NCBI GenBank assembly: GCA_012841865.1
Contig: DUTX01000129.1
Coordinates: 1-61,492, forward strand
Direction of reading: 5' to 3'
Origin: Acholeplasmataceae bacterium
GTDB taxonomy: Bacteria > Bacillota_I > Bacilli_A > ML615J-28 > CAG-698
Length of the DNA: 61,492 nt
Part shown: one piece after another, positions 15,876 through 25,263 of the stretch
Layout: each line of letters opens with the position of its first letter
How positions within the stretch are numbered: position 1 is the first letter of the stretch
Notes under the pieces: generated by a model
Told to the model about the DNA's origin: nothing
What the model saw: only the letters and a program-made list of their open reading frames with translations
Databases searched by the model: none
Program-made: the position numbers and the translations under genes

Positions 15876-18039
15876 CTGCCATGATTTTGAGAGAAATAAC
15901 GCTCATATCATCGCCGACTCTTTTCTTGTTTTTGCGAGCATAATTTAAAATCTCATAAGTGATTTTTTGTGGCGCCAAATGTTTAATTCCATTAATGAAT
16001 TTTTCTAATTCTTCCTCATTCACGATATTTTCAAAAATTCCGTCGCTCGCCATAATAATCAAATCTCCGTCTTGAAGCGGATATTTTTTGGCCTCAATCA
16101 TTTCTTCAATTCCGAAAGGAAGACCGGTGTTTATCACTTTAATAAAAGTATCGTCTTTATGGAAAATATAAGAGGAGGCCGCTCCCATTTTATAAAAAGT
16201 CATTTCACCTTTCGAACGGTCGATTTCTAAATAATCGAGCGTACTATATTTTTCAAGATAATCCTGAATAAAATAAAAAGTGTTTAAGATCTGCAATCCC
16301 GTTTCCGTCGTGATTGCAGTTTTTGTTATTTCGTCAACAAATTTTAATGTGTTTCCACTTTCTTGATTTGCAAGATAACCTTTTCCCATCCCGTCCGAAA
16401 TTGCAGCAATTAAACGCGAATTGTTTAGTTGTTTAATTAAATAATTGTCCCCGCAAACATTATTTCCTTCCTGAGCGATGGCTCCATAACCATATTCTAT
16501 TTCATAATTTATTTTTGGAATCAAATTAATATAGGTTCGGCCTTTGGTTGCGTTTTTAAAAATACAAGAAGTTCCGTTTTCAATATAAATATTCCCAATC
16601 GCTTCCGCAACCGGTTTAATATTGGTATAGTTTTCACCTTTAATGCCGACTTCGATTAAAAAATCATCGGTTTTATTTTTTAGCACCTCAAAATAACAAA
16701 CATTGAATCCATAGTCATTAAGACCACGATGGATATTTGTAAAGATTTCATAATCCATTTCTGTTTTTAAAGCGTTATCTACGGAAAACTGCCTAAGAAC
16801 ATTGGATACACCATTAAGCTGTGCAATTAAAGCATTTGATTTTGTTGCGACATTGGCTAAGTTTAATTTCTCATTAATTAAAATACAACTTTTTCTCATT
16901 TCAATAATATAAGGACAGTTTTTAGAAAAGGCTAAAAATTCACTGTCGTCGCGACCGTAATCGCTTCTTTTCGAATAAAGAATCATGTTTTTAAAAAATG
17001 TATATAATTTACCTTTGTTTCCAGAAAAACATTCCGGTCTTACATAACAAGATTCACAGTAATTGCGTGTAAGACTGTTGATCCCTTCGCTTAATTTCTG
17101 GTTAAACTCTTTGGTTGTGCTAAACTTCTTTGAAAAGAGATCGAGAAAACTAGCAAAGGAGATGATTTCATGATTAATTGTTTCAACAGCTCGTTGATAA
17201 ACATTGTTTTTAATTTTTTCAGGCGTATTATTGCTTACAATCATCCCTTTTACTATCTCAAAAAAGATGCTTAAAGCAATTGTGAGTTCTAAAACACGAA
17301 TTGGATAAATATCCATTTTAGAAAGAATTCCCAACAAGCAAAAGCAGATTAAAGAAATCGGGGCATAAATAGAAGGGAAAATATAAAAGGCGCTGACAAA
17401 AGGGATGAGTAAGCTTCCCTCTAAATGAAAGACGAATCTTAAGAAAAACATCGAAATAAGACTAAAGAAAACAGAATGGAGCGGATATTGATTCTTTGAA
17501 AAATACATTGAAAAGTAGATGGCAACAAAAAGCGAAATATTGATTTCAGAAATTTTGATTGTTGTGGCGCCGATTACAGAAATGATTGCCATAATTACTT
17601 CATTATAAGTAAAATTACGGCTCCGGTTATAACGATTGATTGCTCCTTCTAAATTATAGGTAAAATAGGAATAAATCGCGACACCGATAAAACTGAAAAG
17701 AAGATTGATAATAATATCGTTATTACCTTGTAATAAAAAGAACAGCGATAATAAGTTTAAACCTAAAATGAAGATTAAATTTATTACATATTGTTTTTCT
17801 TTATATATGAAAATATAAGCAGCAAGCAAAGCAAGAACGATCAGGAGGCTCGGCACCTTATTGGGATCAAACCAAAGCACCGCAAGCAGCGAAGAAGCAA
17901 TTATCAAGAAAATATTCTTCGGATTCAGGTAAGAAAAAAAGAAGGCTATAGGAATAAAAAATACATAACCGACATTTTTTAAAGCTAAAGTTAAAACGGA
18001 GAAAAAACTAATGATAATAATATTCAGATATTTGTTCAT
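15865..18039 (-). CDS. spoIIE: Stage II sporulation protein E (PP2C phosphatase)
   Basis: 724 residues from the ATG at 18039 (GGGAGGGG upstream). About ten membrane segments fill residues 1-285. A central regulatory region follows with a Cys cluster (CESCYVRPECF, about 335-345). The PP2C domain (about 515-724) has the metal-binding aspartates in VCGDNY, ISDGMGKGYLANQES, MASDGIFE and VGDDMSVISL. SpoIIE sits at the asymmetric septum and dephosphorylates SpoIIAA to release sigma-F in the forespore. Somewhat shorter than B. subtilis SpoIIE (827). Confidence 0.93.
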   Translation of the reverse strand: MNKYLNIIIISFFSVLTLALKNVGYVFFIPIAFFFSYLNPKNIFLIIASSLLAVLWFDPNKVPSLLIVLALLAAYIFIYKEKQYVINLIFILGLNLLSLFFLLQGNNDIIINLLFSFIGVAIYSYFTYNLEGAINRYNRSRNFTYNEVIMAIISVIGATTIKISEINISLFVAIYFSMYFSKNQYPLHSVFFSLISMFFLRFVFHLEGSLLIPFVSAFYIFPSIYAPISLICFCLLGILSKMDIYPIRVLELTIALSIFFEIVKGMIVSNNTPEKIKNNVYQRAVETINHEIISFASFLDLFSKKFSTTKEFNQKLSEGINSLTRNYCESCYVRPECFSGNKGKLYTFFKNMILYSKRSDYGRDDSEFLAFSKNCPYIIEMRKSCILINEKLNLANVATKSNALIAQLNGVSNVLRQFSVDNALKTEMDYEIFTNIHRGLNDYGFNVCYFEVLKNKTDDFLIEVGIKGENYTNIKPVAEAIGNIYIENGTSCIFKNATKGRTYINLIPKINYEIEYGYGAIAQEGNNVCGDNYLIKQLNNSRLIAAISDGMGKGYLANQESGNTLKFVDEITKTAITTETGLQILNTFYFIQDYLEKYSTLDYLEIDRSKGEMTFYKMGAASSYIFHKDDTFIKVINTGLPFGIEEMIEAKKYPLQDGDLIIMASDGIFENIVNEEELEKFINGIKHLAPQKITYEILNYARKNKKRVGDDMSVISLKIMAVTD

Positions 18040-18228
18040 TGCTTGTCCCCTCCCGTTATATATCATACCTAAAGAAAAAGGAGAAATTTGTAAAAAGAGA
18101 GATGTAACATCACTTTTATTCAGAAATTCTCCCGCTTGTGATATAATTATAGATAATTAGTGGTCAAAATACCCGATTAAACAAAAAACTTGATTATAAA
18201 GAAGTAATAACAGAAGAGAGGAATTATT

Positions 18229-18981
18229 ATGAAATTTGTATCATGGAACGTTAACGGCTTACGCGCAGCAATGAGGAAAGGTTTTAAAGACTTTTTCGAT
18301 AGCATGGATGCCGATATCTTTGCGATTCAAGAAACGAAAATGCAAGAAGAACAAAAGGAATTTGATTTTCCCGGATACTATGAATATTGGAATTGCGCTG
18401 AAAAAAGAGGTTATTCCGGGACATTGATTTATACGAAAATGAAACCCCTGAATGTTACTTATGGACTAGAAGACGGAAAATACAATGATGAAGGCCGAAT
18501 TATTACTTTAGAATATGATAATTACTATTTCGTCAATGTTTATGTCCCCAATTCCCAAAGGGAACTGACAAGACTTGATTATCGAATGGTATTTGAAGAT
18601 GATTTCAGAGAATATCTTTGTCGGCTTGATGAGAAAAAACCAGTTATTCTCTGCGGAGATTTAAATGTGGCGCACAAGGAAATTGATATCAGATATCCGA
18701 AAGCAAACGAAAGAAACGCCGGTTATACAATTGAAGAAAGAACCAAATTCCAAGCTTTACTGGATGCAGGCTTCACAGATACTTTCCGTTATCTGTATCC
18801 GGACACCGTAAAATATACCTGGTGGAGTTATATGTTTAATGCCAGGAAAAACAACATTGGTTGGCGGATTGATTATTTTATTGTCTCCGATCGCATCAAA
18901 GATAAAATCATCGACAGTTACATTTATTCAGAAATTGAAGGCAGCGATCACTGTCCTGTTGCCATTGATATTGAAATCTAA
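18229..18981 (+). CDS. exoA: Exodeoxyribonuclease III / AP endonuclease
   Basis: 250 residues of the Xth/ExoA family. Motifs: SWNVNGLRAAM (1-14), QETKMQ with the metal-binding Glu, GDLNVAHKEID, WRIDYFIVSDR and GSDHCPV with the catalytic His. It cuts DNA 5' to abasic sites in base-excision repair and removes 3' blocks. GAGAGGAATTATT gives the ribosome-binding site. Monocistronic with its own terminator. Confidence 0.97.
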   Translation: MKFVSWNVNGLRAAMRKGFKDFFDSMDADIFAIQETKMQEEQKEFDFPGYYEYWNCAEKRGYSGTLIYTKMKPLNVTYGLEDGKYNDEGRIITLEYDNYYFVNVYVPNSQRELTRLDYRMVFEDDFREYLCRLDEKKPVILCGDLNVAHKEIDIRYPKANERNAGYTIEERTKFQALLDAGFTDTFRYLYPDTVKYTWWSYMFNARKNNIGWRIDYFIVSDRIKDKIIDSYIYSEIEGSDHCPVAIDIEI

Positions 18982-18998
18982 ACCCGGAAAACCGGGTT
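18981..18998 (+). terminator. exoA terminator
   Basis: AACCCGG-AAAA-CCGGGTT followed by a T-run; overlaps the last base of the stop codon. Confidence 0.88.
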
Positions 18999-19012
18999 TT
19001 TTGTATAAAAAA

Positions 19013-19028
19013 AAGAGCAAATGCTCTT
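19013..19028 (-). terminator. ABC exporter terminator
   Basis: AAGAGCA-AA-TGCTCTT hairpin; on the minus strand followed by eight T. It ends at the stop codon of the ABC gene. Confidence 0.8.
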
Positions 19029-20755
19029 TAATTTAAAGTTAAGGATGCGGAATACAGTTTCGCATAATAACCGTTATTTTCCAGCAACTCTTCATGTGTT
19101 CCTCTTTCGATAATTCCTTCTTTTCCAACAACAATGATTTCATCGGCTTTTTTGATTGTAGATAGGCGATGCGCAATCATTATTGTCGTTTTACCAACCG
19201 AAAGTTCGGAAAAAGCTTCCTGAATCATCTTCTCGGTAATATTATCCAGCGAAGATGTTGCTTCGTCTAAAATCAATATTTTCGGATTTTTTAAAAAGAG
19301 TCTTGCAATCGAAATTCGTTGTTGCTGTCCACCCGAAAGTCTGACGCCTCTTTCGCCGGTCAAGGTGTCATAACCGTCTTCAAGAGACATAATAAAGTCA
19401 TGGATTTGGGCGCGTTTTGCAGCTTCGATTACTTCTTCATCTGTCGCATCGGGTTTTCCGTAAAGAATGTTTTCTTTGATTGTTCCCCAGAAAATAAAGA
19501 CATCCTGTTGTACGGTTCCGATTGCATTTCTTAAATTATACAAATCATAGTCTTTTACATTAACACCATCCAGCAAGACTTCGCCTTCCGAGACATCATA
19601 AAACCGTGGAATCAGTTTGGAAATAGTGGTTTTTCCAACCCCGGTTTCGCCGACCAAAGCAATCTTTTTTCCAGCAGGAATATGTAAACTAAAATTGTTT
19701 AATACCTGTTCTGCATTATCTTCATGTTTATAACGAAAACTTACATTTCGAAACTCGATTTCACCCTTGATATCCGTTTTTACAACCGCATTCTGTTTTT
19801 GAATAATCGAAGGCTCGATTTCCATTATTTTCATAAACTTTTCCATTCCAGAAAAGCCTTGTTGGAGTTGTTCCATCGAGTTGGTTAGTCTTTGAATCGG
19901 CTTAATCAAGAAATTTATATAAAGAAAATATTGAGTAAGGTCAACATAATCAATATATTTTTTATAAGTGAAGTAACCTCCAAAAATTAGAACAGCTAAG
20001 TTTGTCAGATTGATAAAAAAGTCGTTACCGGAACCAAAAAGTCCGATTTCTCGAAAAACATTGGCACGTGCTTTCCGGTATTTTCGATTTATTTTTTCAA
20101 ATTTCTTTTGTTCATAAGCTTCGTTAGTAAAGGCTTTGGTAAGCCTAATCCCCATCAAACTGCTTTCCACTTCCGCATTCAACTCTCCTTGTACATTTCT
20201 TACGAATCGGAAAGTCGAAAGCATTTTTTTACGTCTTGAAAGCGAATAAAAGATTAACATGAATAAAAAAACAAAAACAATTAAAGTTAAAAGTACATTG
20301 ACATTTAAAAGTACAATGAAACTTCCGATTAACATTATTAATGAAATAAAAAGATTTTCGGGAGCGTGATGAGCCATTTCGGAAACATCGTGTAAATGCG
20401 TTGTTAAATTAGTCATCAGTTCGCCGGTTTTTTTATCATCGTAGAACTGATAGTCTAAGATTTGAAATTTTCGAAACAGATCGGCACGCATATCGGTTTC
20501 AATTCTGATGCCCATGACATGACCCCAATAACCGATAATATAAGAAAAAAAGAATCTAATGACGTAGATAACCAGTAATACGGCTCCAACAATAAAAAGC
20601 AGACGTAAATTCTGGTCGGGAATATATTCTTTTAACGCTTTACTGGTAATAATCGGGAAAATTAAATCAATTACCGAGATAGCCAGTGCGCAAAACATGT
20701 CAATAATAAATAATCTAATATGCGGGCGATAATATCTAACAAATCTTTTAACCAT
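19028..20755 (-). CDS. ABC transporter, fused permease/ATPase (exporter type)
   Basis: 575 residues. Six membrane helices in residues 1-300 (type I exporter fold), then the ATPase with Walker A ALVGETGVGKTT, signature LSGGQQQR, Walker B ILILDEATSSLD and H-loop IAHRLST. Resembles half-transporters of the MdlB/YknV group that export lipids or drugs as dimers. It stands alone, so it is probably a homodimer. Substrate cannot be read from sequence. Confidence 0.92.
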   Translation of the reverse strand: MVKRFVRYYRPHIRLFIIDMFCALAISVIDLIFPIITSKALKEYIPDQNLRLLFIVGAVLLVIYVIRFFFSYIIGYWGHVMGIRIETDMRADLFRKFQILDYQFYDDKKTGELMTNLTTHLHDVSEMAHHAPENLFISLIMLIGSFIVLLNVNVLLTLIVFVFLFMLIFYSLSRRKKMLSTFRFVRNVQGELNAEVESSLMGIRLTKAFTNEAYEQKKFEKINRKYRKARANVFREIGLFGSGNDFFINLTNLAVLIFGGYFTYKKYIDYVDLTQYFLYINFLIKPIQRLTNSMEQLQQGFSGMEKFMKIMEIEPSIIQKQNAVVKTDIKGEIEFRNVSFRYKHEDNAEQVLNNFSLHIPAGKKIALVGETGVGKTTISKLIPRFYDVSEGEVLLDGVNVKDYDLYNLRNAIGTVQQDVFIFWGTIKENILYGKPDATDEEVIEAAKRAQIHDFIMSLEDGYDTLTGERGVRLSGGQQQRISIARLFLKNPKILILDEATSSLDNITEKMIQEAFSELSVGKTTIMIAHRLSTIKKADEIIVVGKEGIIERGTHEELLENNGYYAKLYSASLTLN

Positions 20756-20819
20756 TCTAACACCTCGAATCTTTATATATTATGCCACTAATAATATTAA
20801 ATTTCAAGCAATATAAAAA

Positions 20820-20832
20820 CCCCTATTCGGGG
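20820..20832 (-). terminator. Terminator of the mnmG-rsmG-soj-mscS-DUF951 block
   Basis: CCCC-N5-GGGG stem, followed on the minus strand by five T; overlaps the end of the DUF951 gene. Confidence 0.65.
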
Positions 20833-21032
20833 ATTTCGGCTCTTTCTAATACTTTCTTAACTTTCTTTCTTAAATCAATCCGTGGGATCATCACTACCCG
20901 ACCGCAGGTTGTACATTCAACTTTAAAATCGACTCCCGTCCGGATTACTTTCCAGGCTTTTCCGCCACAGGGATGAGTTTTTTTAAACTCAAGAATATCG
21001 CCCAGATTATATCTTGGTATTTCTTTTATCAT
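20823..21032 (-). CDS. DUF951 domain-containing protein
   Basis: 69 residues. Two Cys pairs: the first in KTHPCGGKAW, the second in VECTTCGRVVMIPR, which suggests a zinc or nucleic-acid-binding fold. DUF951 proteins are small, found across Firmicutes next to soj/mscS/ychF near the origin, and their role is unknown. It overlaps the end of mscS by 26 bases and has GGTGAT upstream. Confidence 0.9.
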   Translation of the reverse strand: MIKEIPRYNLGDILEFKKTHPCGGKAWKVIRTGVDFKVECTTCGRVVMIPRIDLRKKVKKVLERAEIPE

Positions 21033-21819
21033 TAAATATCACCATCCGTTGATAAGGTCCTTTAATGCCGTATTCTTCGAACAATTGCTTTGTAAATTTA
21101 TGAATTCCTCTTTCAACCGCATAATGTTGTTCGGATATGGTTTTGGCGGTGATTCGAATCGTTAACGAAACCGGTCCCATTTTAGTAACCCCTACAACTG
21201 TCGGTCCTTCGATTATTTGTGGGAACATGTCTTTAAGTTCAACAATTCGTTCTTCAAGAATCTTTATGATTTCTTCAACATTCTCCTGATGATCAATTTC
21301 AAATTCTACAACTCCGATGGTAGGATTCTTGGAATAATTAATGACTTCCGTAATATCTCCGTTCGCAATAATCTTGACATCGCCGCGCCATCCTTGAATT
21401 CTTGTGGAGCGAAGACCGATTTCTATTACTCTTCCTTTAAAACCTTTTATTTCTACAACATCATCAATATCATAATGGTTTTCAAATACAATCGAGATTC
21501 CCGCTAAGAAATCGCGGATAAGCGTCTGTGCACCAAAACCGACAGCAATACCGACTATTCCCGCACCTGCAAGAATCGGTTTTACATCAACACCCCATGT
21601 TCCTAGAATCGCGATGATTCCAATAATAATCAGGGTATAGCGAATGATGTTTTGTAAGAGCCTTGCGACAGTGATTGCTCTTTTACGTTTATTTCTTTTT
21701 AAAAAACGATTTATTAAAAGGTTAGTGATAATTATAATTAAGAGAACAACAAAAATAATAACTCCGGTGATAATAACCGGTTTGGTTTGAGCACGTAACC
21801 AATCTACAAACTTATTCAT
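21007..21819 (-). CDS. Small-conductance mechanosensitive channel (MscS family)
   Basis: 270 residues. Three membrane segments in about 1-110, the last being the pore-lining TM3 with a Gly/Ala-rich face (ILAGAGIVGIAVGFGAQTLI). The soluble beta domain follows (DIDDVVEIKGFKGRVIEIGLRSTRIQGWRGD). It opens on membrane tension to release solutes during osmotic downshock. Starts inside the end of soj (8-base overlap). This is the yyaB/mscS position near soj known in Bacilli. Confidence 0.92.
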   Translation of the reverse strand: MNKFVDWLRAQTKPVIITGVIIFVVLLIIIITNLLINRFLKRNKRKRAITVARLLQNIIRYTLIIIGIIAILGTWGVDVKPILAGAGIVGIAVGFGAQTLIRDFLAGISIVFENHYDIDDVVEIKGFKGRVIEIGLRSTRIQGWRGDVKIIANGDITEVINYSKNPTIGVVEFEIDHQENVEEIIKILEERIVELKDMFPQIIEGPTVVGVTKMGPVSLTIRITAKTISEQHYAVERGIHKFTKQLFEEYGIKGPYQRMVIFNDKRNTKI

Positions 21820-22591
21820 GCGATTCCTCCTTTAGGATTTCCAGAGCCAACTCCCGAAACTGTTTACTGGCACGGGAATGATAAGCGGTCTTTAATACGC
21901 TTTTTCCGTACATGGGAGCTTCTTGAAGATGAGTGGAAAGATTAATAATTGTTCTAAAAGTTTTCTTTGGAAAAAGCAATTTAATCTTATCGACGATTTT
22001 ATAACCGAAAAGACTACGGTTATCCAGTTTGGTAAGCAACACCCCTTCTACCGTCAACGTCTTTTTCATCTTCTTTTTTTGAAGCTGCACTTGATTTATT
22101 TTATTAATCATTTGCGTGAGCGCATCATAAGCAAAATACTCACATTCAACCGGAATAATTACGGAATCAGCAGCAAAGAGGGCATTATCAACGATGATAC
22201 CGAGTAAGGGGGGACAGTCTAATAATATAAAATCATAGTTGTCAGCAATACTTGCTAACTTTTGACTTAGAATTAATTCTTTGTTTTCTTTCCCTATAAG
22301 ATCATATGCTAATTTGGTTAATTTAATGGAGGCCGGAATCAAATCAAAGAGTTTTTCATTAGTTTTATAAATATAATCTTCAATTCCGTTTCCGTTAACC
22401 AAAAGTTCATATGAAGAAATATCCACCAATTCCCTAGAAAAACCAAGCCCAATGGTCGCGTCCGCCTGTTCGTCCAAATCAATCAACAGGATTTTTTTAC
22501 CGACACTGGCAAGTGCGGCACCTAAATTGATGGCCGTGGTGGTTTTTCCAACTCCTCCTTTTTGATTTGCAATTGCGATAATCTTTCCCAT
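21812..22591 (-). CDS. soj: ParA-family ATPase Soj, without an adjacent ParB
   Basis: 259 residues. Deviant Walker A NQKGGVGKTTTAINLG (9-24), Walker A' LIDLDEQADAT, Walker B FILLDCPPLLG. This is the chromosomal Soj/ParA type. In Bacillus soj is followed by spo0J/parB, whose protein stimulates its ATPase at parS sites. Here the next gene is mscS (8-base overlap), and no ParB-like protein is encoded anywhere in the window. Upstream is rsmG, the usual neighbour. The missing partner is notable given the second ParA at 59539. Confidence 0.93.
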   Translation of the reverse strand: MGKIIAIANQKGGVGKTTTAINLGAALASVGKKILLIDLDEQADATIGLGFSRELVDISSYELLVNGNGIEDYIYKTNEKLFDLIPASIKLTKLAYDLIGKENKELILSQKLASIADNYDFILLDCPPLLGIIVDNALFAADSVIIPVECEYFAYDALTQMINKINQVQLQKKKMKKTLTVEGVLLTKLDNRSLFGYKIVDKIKLLFPKKTFRTIINLSTHLQEAPMYGKSVLKTAYHSRASKQFRELALEILKEESHE

Positions 22592-22620
22592 TTCTTTCCC
22601 TTTCTATAACATATATTACA

Positions 22621-23304
22621 CTATAAATGTCTTTTCTTAATTACGGCAAATTTTCGTGGATACATTTCTTTAGTGGGTTTATTTTTTCGAATTTTAAGAA
22701 TAACTCTGTCACCGTAATTATCTGGAAGTTGATATTTTATTTCTCCTATAACTTCCGAATCGAGTAATTTAAGCGCATTTTCGGCCCTTTCCAATTCCTC
22801 CAGATAAGCTGAACCTTTCATTGCTAAAAAGAAGCCCCCCGCTTCCGCATAAGGAAGACACAATTCTAAAAGCATCGGTAGGTTTGCTACGGCACGTGCG
22901 GTAACCACAGGAAAAAATTCACGATAGTTCACGATTACTTCTTCTGCACGACCGTTAATAATCTCTACATTCTCTAATTCCAGTAATTCAATAAGTTCAG
23001 CTAAAAAGCGTGTTTTTTTCATTGTTGTTTCAATAATATAAAGCTGAAGGTTTGGATACATAATCTTAACAGGCACACCTGGAAAACCGGCGCCGCTGCC
23101 GATATCTAGCAATTTTTCAATTTTACTGAAATCAAGTGCTTCGGTCAATTTTAAAGAATCATAGAAATGCTTTATATAAACTTCATTTTTTTCAGTAATA
23201 CTGGTCAGATTAAATTTTTGGTTTTCTTGAACCAAAAATTCATAATACTTTTCAAATTGTTGTTTTTGTTTTGAATCTAACTTAAACTCTTTCATTTTTT
23301 GCAT
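22621..23304 (-). CDS. rsmG: 16S rRNA (guanine527-N7)-methyltransferase RsmG
   Basis: 227 residues. SAM-binding motif KLLDIGSGAGFPGVPVKI at about 65-82 and the acidic VEIINGRAEEV motif. Methylates G527 of 16S rRNA; loss gives low-level streptomycin resistance in other bacteria. Its start lies inside the end of mnmG (23-base overlap), the standard mnmG-rsmG coupling. An internal ATG three codons later is an equally possible start. Confidence 0.96.
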   Translation of the reverse strand: MQKMKEFKLDSKQKQQFEKYYEFLVQENQKFNLTSITEKNEVYIKHFYDSLKLTEALDFSKIEKLLDIGSGAGFPGVPVKIMYPNLQLYIIETTMKKTRFLAELIELLELENVEIINGRAEEVIVNYREFFPVVTARAVANLPMLLELCLPYAEAGGFFLAMKGSAYLEELERAENALKLLDSEVIGEIKYQLPDNYGDRVILKIRKNKPTKEMYPRKFAVIKKRHL

Positions 23305-25153
23305 TACTTTCTAACCAGACTAAAAGAATGGCAATATCACTTGGATTGACGCCGCTGATTCGGGAAGCTTGAGCAATCGTAGCTGGGCGTACAGTTTTTA
23401 GTTTTTCGCGAGCTTCGTTAGCAAGATTAGGAATTTGATCATAATCTAAATCTTCTGGTATTCTTCGCGACTCCATCACGGCCATTCTTCTGGCTTCTTT
23501 ATATTCTTTTTCAATGTATCCTGAATATTTAATTTCAATTAAAACCTGTTCTAATATTTTATGGGGATAAGTAAAATTAATTCCTGTGATCTGTTCTAAA
23601 TCCGAAAAACCAATTTTGGGTCGTTTTAAAAAATCATAACCGCTAATAACATTATGGATAATTTGCTTGTTGTTTGCAAGTAAATAATCATTAACTTCAT
23701 TTTTTGGATAAATTTTAATATCTTGTACCTGTGCAATTAAATCTTTAATATCTTCTTGTTCTTTTAAGAAGCGCTCGTATCTTGCTTCTGAAATCAAACC
23801 GAGATCATAACCGTATTTAATCAACCGCGCTTCCGCATTATCATGCCTTAATAGCAGGCGATATTCGGCTCTCGATGTCAACAAACGATAAGGATCGGAA
23901 ACTCCTTTCGTAATTAAATCGTCGATTAAAACACCGATATAAGCTTCATCTCGGCGCAAGACTAAAGGTTCTTTATTTTTAAGCAGCAAATGTGCATTGA
24001 TTCCCGCAAGCAAACCTTGGCAAGCAGCTTCTTCATAACCGCTTGTCCCATTAATTTGGCCCGCAAAAAAGAGATTTTTTACAAGCTTTGATTCCAAGCT
24101 GTGTTTTAATTGCTGGGGATCAATCGCATCATATTCGATTGCATAAGCGTATTTGGTAATAACCGCATTCTCTAAACCCGGCACCGATTTTACAAGCTCC
24201 TCCTGAATATCATGGGGCAGGCTTGTAGAAAGGCCTTGGATATAGGTTTCATCCAGTTCCAAACTTTCCGGTTCTAAAAAGATCTGATGTCTTTCTTTAT
24301 CATGGAAACGCGTAACCTTATCTTCGATTGAAGGGCAATAACGGGGACCGACTCCTTCAATAAGCCCTGAATACATACTTGATTTATGGAGGTTTTCCCT
24401 AATAATTTCATGAGTTTTAGGACTTGTATATGTTAAGTAGCAAACTGCTTGCTTTTCAAAAGGCAAAACCGCTTCGGTTTCTTCGCTAAACCTGCGGGGA
24501 ATCCTATCTCCGTATTGCGGAGTAAGGTTTGTAAAATCGATGGAATCTGTTTTAACTCGGGGAGGTGTTCCAGTTTTTAAACGTAAAAGCCGAAAGCCGA
24601 GTGCTTTCAAGCATTCGGAGATTCCAGTCGTCGTTCTTTGATTATCAGGACCGATATCTTTATAGGTAAGTCCGACCAAAACCCGAGAAGCTAAATAAGT
24701 TCCGCCGGAAAGAATAACCGTTTCGGCACGAATTTGTTCTCCGTCTTCAAGTACAATTCCGACAGCTTTATTGTTTTCCACCAACAAAGATGTTACATAA
24801 CCTTCTATAATATCTAAATTCGGTTCCTTACGCAGCACCTTCTGCATATATAAAGGATATGCAACTTTATCGGATTGAGCTCTTAAGGCGCGGACGGCTG
24901 GGCCTTTGGACACATTCAACATTTTTATTTGTAAAAGTGTTGCATCAGTTGCTTTCGCCATCTCACCGCCCAAAGCATCTATTTCTCTTACAACTATACC
25001 TTTTGCGGGTCCGCCGATTGAAGGATTACAAGACATAAAAGCGACCCGTTTAAAATCTCCTGTAACAAGTAGTGTTTTATTTCCTAGTCTGGCACCGGCA
25101 AGCGCCGCCTCCACTCCGGCATGGCCGCCGCCAACGACAATAATTTCGTACAT
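23282..25153 (-). CDS. mnmG: tRNA uridine-5-carboxymethylaminomethyl modification enzyme MnmG
   Basis: 623 residues from the ATG at 25153 (AAGGTG upstream); the in-frame GTG three codons earlier overlaps that site. FAD-binding N-terminus EIIVVGGGHAGVEAALAGARLG. Also GSCNPSIGG-like FMSCNPSIGGPAKG, and the C-terminal helical domain that binds MnmE and tRNA. With MnmE it builds cmnm5U34 in tRNA. First gene of mnmG-rsmG-soj-mscS-DUF951. Confidence 0.97.
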   Translation of the reverse strand: MYEIIVVGGGHAGVEAALAGARLGNKTLLVTGDFKRVAFMSCNPSIGGPAKGIVVREIDALGGEMAKATDATLLQIKMLNVSKGPAVRALRAQSDKVAYPLYMQKVLRKEPNLDIIEGYVTSLLVENNKAVGIVLEDGEQIRAETVILSGGTYLASRVLVGLTYKDIGPDNQRTTTGISECLKALGFRLLRLKTGTPPRVKTDSIDFTNLTPQYGDRIPRRFSEETEAVLPFEKQAVCYLTYTSPKTHEIIRENLHKSSMYSGLIEGVGPRYCPSIEDKVTRFHDKERHQIFLEPESLELDETYIQGLSTSLPHDIQEELVKSVPGLENAVITKYAYAIEYDAIDPQQLKHSLESKLVKNLFFAGQINGTSGYEEAACQGLLAGINAHLLLKNKEPLVLRRDEAYIGVLIDDLITKGVSDPYRLLTSRAEYRLLLRHDNAEARLIKYGYDLGLISEARYERFLKEQEDIKDLIAQVQDIKIYPKNEVNDYLLANNKQIIHNVISGYDFLKRPKIGFSDLEQITGINFTYPHKILEQVLIEIKYSGYIEKEYKEARRMAVMESRRIPEDLDYDQIPNLANEAREKLKTVRPATIAQASRISGVNPSDIAILLVWLESNAKNERV

Positions 25154-25263
25154 TATGTTCACCTTTTATTATTTTATCATATTTTTATACTTTTCAAGCA
25201 TTATTTTTATTTTATTTTATTTTTTAAAAAAACATGGTATAATTACCCAAAAGGAGGAATGTC

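Noticed and set aside
18040-18228. Small gene or RNA between spoIIE and exoA
   Set aside because: No open frame with a ribosome site and no clear structured element; it looks like a divergent promoter region.
20040-20070. parS-like site at a CACGTG core
   Set aside because: Only the CACGTG core matches and it lies inside the ABC transporter gene; the flanks do not fit TGTTTCACGTGAAACA.
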